This document shows, piece by piece, positions 30,899 to 37,676 of a stretch of 37,676 nt of DNA (within the stretch, counting starts at the first letter, position 1; the number at the start of each line of letters is the position of its first letter). The DNA is from Diphasiastrum complanatum (taxonomy: Eukaryota > Streptophyta > Lycopodiopsida > Lycopodiales > Lycopodiaceae). A program made the position numbers and the translations under genes. The DNA lies in NCBI GenBank assembly GCA_029204225.1, contig MU835619.1, forward strand, positions 1-37,676, given 5' to 3'. The notes beneath the pieces are model-generated. The model saw only the letters and a program-made list of their open reading frames with translations. It was not told the DNA's origin and made no database searches.

Positions 30899-31017
30899 AA
30901 ATGGCCATTGGTAGAAATCATCATGAAGCTGAGTGTGATTTGAAAATGCACAAATATAAATGGCCATTGGTAGAAATCATCGTGACACTGTGTGATTTGA
31001 AATGTGTCCTTCATCCT
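30899..31017 (+). repeat. Tandem duplication of about 60 bp
   Basis: AAATGGCCATTGGTAGAAAT and the sequence after it occur at 30899 and again at 30958. The second copy differs by a few bases and a small deletion. Confidence 0.85.
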
Positions 31018-31323
31018 CTTTAATGCTACCTTTTGGCCAATGTGCATTCTTGCAAATTAATTCAAAGAACAATGAGATTGGATCTAAATTTTTCAATTAA
31101 CTCCAATCTCTAATCAGATCTGGAAAAAAAAAACTTTATCACTTGATTTCAATCAGATTTTGATTTTGAAAAGAAAGATCTTGATTAAGTGACACTTCTA
31201 GAAATATATATTTTTCAGAACCAATATCAAACTATAACAGGTTCTTTCGAAAATTTGATAGTAACTAGATCTGATAGTTCAGAACTGGAGAAGGTTCCTT
31301 AGGCAAAGGTTGACTCGACGAGA

Positions 31324-31335
31324 TGGTATCAGAGC
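31324..31335 (+). other. Primer binding site of a Ty1/copia element
   Basis: TGGTATCAGAGC, complementary to initiator tRNA-Met, 182 bp before the copia gag start. The sequence upstream (to about 31080) would be the LTR, but its ends are not clear and no second LTR was found. Confidence 0.65.
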
Positions 31336-31505
31336 ATATACTGTTATAATAGAGCTCTACTACTTCATATCTTTCACGATATCAAAGCGATATCATTAGA
31401 TACTTTTCGTAATATCATATCATAGCCCACTTGCTCTTATTCTTCAATTTGTGGTATCAAATTTCAATATCAGATAATTGATTTCCAATCGACAAACTAA
31501 ACCAG

Positions 31506-32411
31506 ATGGATTCTCAAAGTAAAGCCGATCTCATCGCAAACAAGATGAATGATGGATCCAATTACTATTTGTGGAAATTAAAGATGAAGACCTTGCTAAT
31601 CGCCAACGAGTTGTGGGATGTTGTCACAGGTATTGAAGTGAAGCTTGAAGACGACACAACCGACTCAAAATGGAAATCGAAGGATGGTAAAGCTTATTAT
31701 TCTCAATATATCAAATATTCAGGTTGGCCACATATCTGAAGCTCAAAATTAGAAAGAAGTATGGAACATCCTGAGCTCACTATATGACGTGAGAGACGTA
31801 ACTTCCAAGTTACATCTAAGAAGAAAATTCTTTACTCTCAAGATGTCGAATGGTGATTCATTTCAAAATCATGTTAACCGATTTAAGAATCTCTTGCAAC
31901 AGATGGCCGATGTCGAATCGATCATCGACGATCAAGACACAATCATGACATTGCTTTCAAGCTTGTCCTCTACATATGAGAACTGGATGATGATCATATT
32001 GACACACTCAGATTTAACTCTCACTAGAGCTATCACTATGTTGCTGCAAGAAAACAATCGACTTAGAATTCATCATCTCATGCTCTACATGTCAACAAAG
32101 GCTCAAACCGACAGAAGCAGAAAAGCTCTAAGCAATCCGCATCAAATCAGAAGCCGATGCAAAGTCAAAAACAATCATCAAATCCACAGTCGAAGAAAAA
32201 GATGTTTTGTGAGTATTGCAAACGTACTAATCATGAGATCCAAGATTGCAGGGTATTAAAAGCAAAGAATGCCAGCAAACAACTAGATCAACAAGCGAAT
32301 GCCATCACAACATCTCTCGAAAGTAGAATGCATCTTTCTCCACCATGTGCAATTTTTATCTCATTGATCCAATTAATAGAACTGAAAATCGACTACTTCC
32401 AATCATTTTGA
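31506..32411 (+). pseudogene. Ty1/copia gag, broken
   Basis: The ATG at 31506 opens MDSQSKADLIANKMNDGSNY, then YLWKLKMKTLLIANELWDV, the usual start of copia Gag (UBN2-type) proteins. After a frame change and a TAG near 31750 it continues LYDVRDVTSKLHLRRKF, GDSFQNHVNRFKNLLQQMAD and LLSSLSSTYENW. A second shift near 32070 leads to a basic linker and the CCHC zinc knuckle CEYCKRTNHEIQDC (about 32207-32248). It ends at 32411, and no protease, integrase or reverse transcriptase follows. It would have formed the element particle. This is a truncated, inactive copy. Confidence 0.85.
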
Positions 32412-32567
32412 CCTAAAATGAGCATAAGATCACAAAGATCCAATTTCTACACATGAAATTGCTTGATTTGATCAAGGATCACTATATCTCTCACTAGAAT
32501 TAGTGGTGCCCTCAAATGCTTTGATAAATTTGGCATAACTTTAGCTTATTACCTGCTATGATACCAT
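32412..32567 (-). other. Possible reversed primer binding site next to another LTR
   Basis: On the minus strand ...TTCTTTCACA is followed by TGGTATCATAGC (about 32566-32555), one base different from the copia primer site at 31324. This could mark an LTR lying to the right of 32567 in reverse orientation. Not supported further. Confidence 0.25.
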
Positions 32568-35077
32568 GTGAAAGAACAGATCCAAAAATTTTACAATTGA
32601 ATCTATTGATCTTGGGCTAAATTTGGTGCACTTCTACTTTCATCAACAATGTAGAAAATCTTGCATTTAACATACTAGCTCGTAAAAAAGTCATGCATAA
32701 CTCATTATGAAAACTAAGATTCAATTAGTTTCTGGTCTAATCTGTACTACAACAACCGTACAACAATACTTCACACGTGTGAATTCAATTTACAAAAGAT
32801 TGCATGCATTCTACACATTAGAATTAGGCAATATCACTAACCAATGGAAATAAATCCAAATCCAACCTTATCACTTCACCTACTTACTAAAAATAGCAAA
32901 AACACTATTTTTTTACCTTATTGACATAAAAAAATAAGGGCATAAGTTAAAATATCACTTTGGTCTCCCAATTGCCAAGTTAGACTAACTTAACTAGTTG
33001 ACAATTTTCACAAGTACTACACAAGTGGAAGGCCATTGTTCGTAAACATATAGACAACATTATAGATACTTGGTGGCTATTCTGCCCAGTTTTTGAACAA
33101 CTTAAAAAGTAGAATAATCATCTGTTTAAAAAAAAAAAATTGGTGCACTTTCCAACCTACGCGTCAAGCATCAGATTGCCAAGTGGCAGTTTATGACTGG
33201 TCAAAAAAAGTCAAAGTGCTAATTATGCTTCATAAAAGACACGTGAATAAAGTCAAAGTATCCATTACGCAATGGAAGGCACCCACCGGGCACAGGCCAT
33301 TCTGCCCAATGCCTGGTTCAGTTTTCCAAAAAAATTCAGGCTCGACCCCTCCGGGCCTCGCCTAAAAAATTCTGGAAGCAGAAAGGCTTGTGCCCGGCTC
33401 CTTCAATAGTACATTTTAGGATCTCACAGCTGGGCAGAAAATTGTTCTCAATCGTGTCAAAGACACTCTAAGAAGGCTGACAAAGCTTGCAAGAGACAGG
33501 GGATCGAGTAGGAGCTACCAATTCAAAACCAACACATAAGAGGAAAGACATTTATGTTAACCATGTTAGTCTGGCTTTAGGAAAGGTCTGGCTGCAGCAT
33601 ACTTCGTGTTTTGAACTTGTTATGGACACAATCCCTTTGAATCCTGAATGGGACAGACCAGATCCCTTGCAGGTCTACAGCCACACTTTAAGCAACCAAA
33701 GAACATTGTCAGTTAAAGTGTAAGATGTGCTCAAGAATTGCCAGCTTGGCAAGATTGAACAAATTATTTACGTGTGCCAGGTTAGCCCAAACTGAGAAAA
33801 GAGGAAAGTACAGGGATATGAATGCCACAAAAAAGTCATGAGACAGCCATATCAAAATCAGAACGCTTAGTAAGCCAGACAGACTGCAGGTCAAATGTAT
33901 TTTGCTGGGAGATAATCAGAACTTCCAGATCGGCTCAATAGTGGCATAACTCAATAGCGGCATTGCCCATTGTTATCTGGAAAGCTAAAATGATTTCACT
34001 TTTAAGCATTTGCAATTTCCACCTTTTACTCAACTATTTGGCAAAGCTAAATAAGAATTTGATCTATCTTGGCCTTGAGCTCCACCTGCTTGTGAGAATT
34101 ACTTGTGGTCATGCAAAATGCGTTCAGATCACTGCAGTTGTCTGGCATCGATACAAAGTACAAAAAAAGTTCACATGCAATATCTCCCTACAACATTGAG
34201 AACAACCGTTGATTGCAGTTCATTATGAACCAAACCACGGTGACAAATTATTCCCAGGATGGTTCACAGCTCCGGAAAATTGTACACGTATAATAAACTT
34301 TCAACTTGGATTGATGAAAAAGCTACTGGGACAATTTCTCTTACAGCTACCATTTGAACTTATAAGAAATCAAACTTAAAAAAGGATTCTCAATATCTCC
34401 GTGAACAAACATGCAAATGTTTCAGATGGCATTCCTTCTGTCCGGAGATGCAACAGGGGTCCAAGGACTCTCCAACAAGTTATACAAGTATTGTCAGAAT
34501 GCCTTAGACATGACCTTTTGAAACACAGGACCAATTTGTTTAATTTCACAACATCCAAAGCTAATCTTGAAACTCCTGAATAGGAGCAGCCCATCTCAGT
34601 GAATAAACCAAATATATAGTCATTGTTGAAAGACAACTAGTTAAATCACAAGATTGATCCAACACTTCATACTATGTTGGGAGAGACACGAATGGTAAGA
34701 CATTGGAGAAGAATTCTTCAGAAAAAATCCGATACAAAGACACTTAGAAGGATTGTTCCCACACAAGTATGAAGAAAACAATACTAGCTTCAAAGCTAGT
34801 TGTGGTATACTCCCCATGTCATACTCCTGGCTTACTCGAGCTCATCTATGAAAACTTTATTAAGCTTCAGAAACAACTACCTTCCAGCTCTATCTGTGCT
34901 AAATGAATATGAATAATTTTCTGCACAAGTCACACAGTACCTAGCAAAACCCAGCTTCTGATTTTGTGTCAGAACAAATAATGACTACATCCTCTTCCTA
35001 ACAGAACTTTTTCTGCTAAAGCAAAAAAGCTTCAGCAACAATGTAATAGAGACATAGAATTTCTTCAAAGAGCACAT
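32568..35077. other. No confident gene
   Basis: Downstream of the TMEM87-like gene. Reading frames at 33093-33365, 33487-33723 and 34376-34636 show no family features, and no strong repeat was seen. Confidence 0.35.
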
Positions 35078-35267
35078 TTACTCCCTTTTATCCTCTTCCA
35101 AATCATCATCCAAACTAAAAACATCAGTGTTGACGGGCTTTCTCTCCTTCTTATCTTGTTTAGTAGCACCCTTGTCCAGCTCAGACATTGATTTTGGCAC
35201 ACCATTTGAAGTCAATGCAACTGCCTCTTCATCAAAGTCCTCCCCAACTTCTTCTGAATATGCATAA
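35078..35267 (-). CDS. TMEM87/GOST-type membrane protein, last exon
   Basis: 190 bp from acceptor AACCAG to TAA at 35078. The first base completes an Arg codon begun in the previous exon (CG|T). It then reads YAYSEEVGEDFDEEAVALTS and NGVPKSMSELDKG, ending DVFSLDDDLEEDKRE. This acidic cytosolic tail, with YAYSEE and a final EEDKRE, is what I recall for plant lung seven-transmembrane receptor/TMEM87 proteins (Arabidopsis At1g72480, At2g01070), which work in the Golgi and secretory pathway. Earlier exons lie to the right. The exon at 36771-36908 joins it directly. The intron between is 1503 bp. Confidence 0.75.
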
Positions 35268-36770
35268 CTGGTTTATAACCACAAAAAAACAAGTGAGGGT
35301 ATTAGCATAAAAAATGAGAAATCTCTTAGGAAGAAAATTAAACGTAAAATTTAGGCTACATGATATCTCCACACAACAAGCGACCTGGGCAAAAAACCAA
35401 CTGATACTGACTGAAAGCTATCCTAACCTAGAGTTGAGTATGACTTTTAGAAAACTACATAAGACAATTACTGGTAACATATGTGCGCTTACTGTAAGAT
35501 GCTTTATTTATACTTAACTGAGGTTGGGTTTTACAAATATTAACATTCCTGCATCACCTTGCACTATGGTGTGAACTTGGAACTTTGTCTGCAGGTTGTA
35601 CAGTGTTGACTCATTACACATTCCCTATATGTTCTGCATCTTAGCAAGGCTTACATGCTGACTTACATAGTATCCCCCCTCTACATTCAACGTTATTTGG
35701 GTGCTTTGTCAACTTGAACAAAGTCTGGGTCCAACTGCTCCAATATTGAGAGGACAGGACAGTAGACAGACAGCATCACGGATGTCAGGACCAAGGTGGC
35801 TTACAGTCAGTGGGGCAAGAAGCTAGGATGTACTTTATTCGGCTGATGCATATTTGCCAGGGACTTTAGCAGATTGACTGCAGTAGCAATTCCACAACAG
35901 GCCTAAACTTCAAAAAAAGAGCAGTACAAGTCACAACTGAGAGAGAGCAGGCATCAGCTCAAGCCACAAACTCCTTGAGCAAAGGGTATCCACATCATTC
36001 ATAAAATCACTTTTCATAGCTATATTTTTATATCTTTTCCTGAAATAGAGGCATGGTGAAGGAATGCGGTGCAGTTTCAGTGAAGCAGAGAATCCACAGG
36101 ATAGCAGATAAAGAAAGGTTATAAGAAATACTGGTGAGCAAATCGATGTGAGAGTGCCAAAGGCCAAGGTTGAGGCCAAATAAGGAGCACAAGCTACAGC
36201 TCAGGAAGTGACTTAATACATGAGAGGGTATTCTTGGGTCCAGAGTTAACAAGGGAAAATTTTAAAGAACGCTCTGTTCAGTACATTGAGTTTGAGCTCA
36301 ATTTCATCTGTCATAGACTGATCATGAATCATGTACCATGATAATTGACTCTGTAATCTATAACTACTGTGAGGATGATATGTGCCAGTTACAGAAACAA
36401 GCTTGCATACAAAATGATGTCCTTGATGGAATGCATCCACAATATTTTGTGCATGGGCTATTTGCTATCCAGTTTCCATATAGTTTTTTCAACATTAGTC
36501 AAAACAAAAGGAGTATCTCCATATAATCCTGATTTTCTACCCTGTAATATTCAAGCATTCCTCACTGAGCAACAATTATATCCAGTAGGCACACTTCAGA
36601 CCTAATGAAAGAGTCCAAGAAGTATGGTTGTGCTCACTGCATCCTCAGACCAACTTCAGATCCCTTCCTGGAAAGTATGTCCATCGTCCGTGACACGATT
36701 GAACACAGACATGGAGCAAACATTAAGGATTAAAAACCATGAACAACAAGAAAAAGAGTTTTTGGCTTAC
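35268..36770 (-). other. Intron of the TMEM87-like gene
   Basis: Runs from donor GTAAGCC (36770) to acceptor AACCAG (35268). No exon or transposon recognised inside. Confidence 0.6.
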
Positions 36771-36908
36771 CGATTGGAATTTTGAGATGGAGCCCAAAGG
36801 TGCACATATTGTACAGAGAAGGAAGAAAGTCCAAAATGTTCAAAAAAGCAGAGATTATCCAGGCATTTTGCCAGTGTTCCCCAACGGGATCTGTCGCCTT
36901 GAAATTAA
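36771..36908 (-). pseudogene. TMEM87/GOST-type membrane protein, penultimate exon with frame disruption
   Basis: 138 bp between acceptor GCTACAG and donor ATCG|GTAAGC. It begins NFKATDPVGEHWQNAWIISA, the end of the loop and the start of the last transmembrane helix in TMEM87-like proteins. It must end in the frame WAPSQNSNR to join YAYSEE of the next exon. The two ends are in different frames. Two apparent 1-bp insertions (extra C near 36837-36839 and near 36813-36814) would explain it, since an exon of 136 bp fits both splice phases. Without them the last helix becomes DFLPSLYNMCTFG. Also Leu (TTG) stands where the family has Trp. Either the copy is a pseudogene or the assembly has errors here. 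Confidence 0.65.
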
Positions 36909-37676
36909 CTGTAGCAAAACCAAAAGTGATCAATTACAAAGGTAGAACTAACGTCTGTTAGATATTTTGAAAAGAATTCTGATCAGGCCACTAATTATGA
37001 ATAGACGATCTTTTCTGTTCCTGAGAAACAGTGCACATGATATAAACCTCGCACCTTCAAATATCATGCTTACCTGCAAAGTTTCTAAAAGAGCAAAATA
37101 GTTTCACAAGCGCATATTTATAAGATGAGGCTAGAGTAGCCCTCTTGTAAGAGATGAGTAACTGGTTAAATATGATGCAACAAACAAAATGGGAGAACTA
37201 TAAAGATACAAGAAACAAACATGTTCATGCTTGACAAAATGGCAAAGTGAGCACTCTGAATGTATGAAGCATGGATTTGAGATTGAGAACACAATGTACT
37301 TGTAGATCCTTAACTAGAAAGTTTAACATAAAAGTATAAAAATTCATAAGTCCTGAAAACCGCCTCCTTTGCTATTTCCAAGGCCAAAACAGCATTAATC
37401 CATTAGGTTTTGAAGACAGACTCCAGAAACTTTTCTTCAATTAATTTTAATACTTCCAAGTCATATTTCTTGAATGCACATTGATGACAAGTTGTGACTT
37501 GAACTTTTGTTCCATGGGCACTTTTACAAAAAGCGTTCACATGACAAGGTACATTCTAGGCATTTTGTAGAGGTATTCCAAAAGCTCCACATTTCATACA
37601 GCACACATATGTATTCCATACAGAGCAAGGCCATTACATACAGCTGGATCCTATGCTTCTATGTATGCTATTCTCT
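36909..37676 (-). other. Upstream intron of the TMEM87-like gene; no further exon seen
   Basis: The exon for the preceding transmembrane helices should lie to the right. I searched the minus strand to the window edge and did not find it. Confidence 0.4.

Noticed and set aside
35931-36252. Overlapping minus frames of 74-82 codons
   Set aside because: They lie within the intron of the TMEM87-like gene, and the flanking exons join directly in phase without them.

Overview
This is nuclear DNA of a seed plant, most likely an angiosperm with a repeat-rich genome. The evidence is spliced genes with GT-AG introns, a chloroplast-type transit peptide, CT-rich 5' leaders, and remains of Ty3/gypsy (chromovirus and Tat lineages), Ty1/copia and hAT elements. 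I did not try to name the species. No tRNA, rRNA, CRISPR or bacterial-type operon was seen.

Positions 1-10488 are a stack of retrotransposons. The oldest layer is on the minus strand: two chromovirus copies in tandem that share one LTR (2705-3062), with integrase and a polypurine tract on its right and a primer binding site, leader, gag and protease on its left. A younger copy of the same family (3478-9841, plus strand, two LTRs, target duplication CTAAT) sits inside the integrase of the older layer. A 278-bp GC-rich hAT-like element (10074-10351, 8-bp target duplication) interrupts the same integrase further along. A second copy of this small element lies at 22634-22896. A decayed hAT (DUF659-type) transposase follows at 10695-11140.

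Positions 12024-14329 (minus) hold three exons of a predicted plastid alpha/beta-hydrolase of the Arabidopsis At3g10840 type. The nucleophile Ser is present, but the exons for the catalytic Asp and His are not visible. The gene therefore either stops at the transposon stack or continues beyond it through an intron of at least 12 kb.

Positions 14600-17100 hold GA minisatellites, a GC-rich hairpin and a broken gene for a small secreted protein with its own TATA box. Positions 17948-19465 hold Tat-lineage integrase and RNase H relics, followed by AT-rich repeats.

Positions 23850-24512 (minus) hold two phase-compatible exons of a coiled-coil protein. Positions 28485-28895 are a striking 12-bp minisatellite that reads as a tetrapeptide repeat. 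A copia gag relic lies at 31506-32411. The last two exons of a TMEM87/GOST-type seven-transmembrane protein lie at 35078-36908 (minus); the second-to-last exon carries what look like two 1-bp insertions. The host genes do not form a common pathway. What links the features is transposon insertion into, and decay around, ordinary plant genes. I found no convincing new enzymatic or defence system; the most unusual items are the tandem and self-nested chromovirus and the 12-bp repeat.
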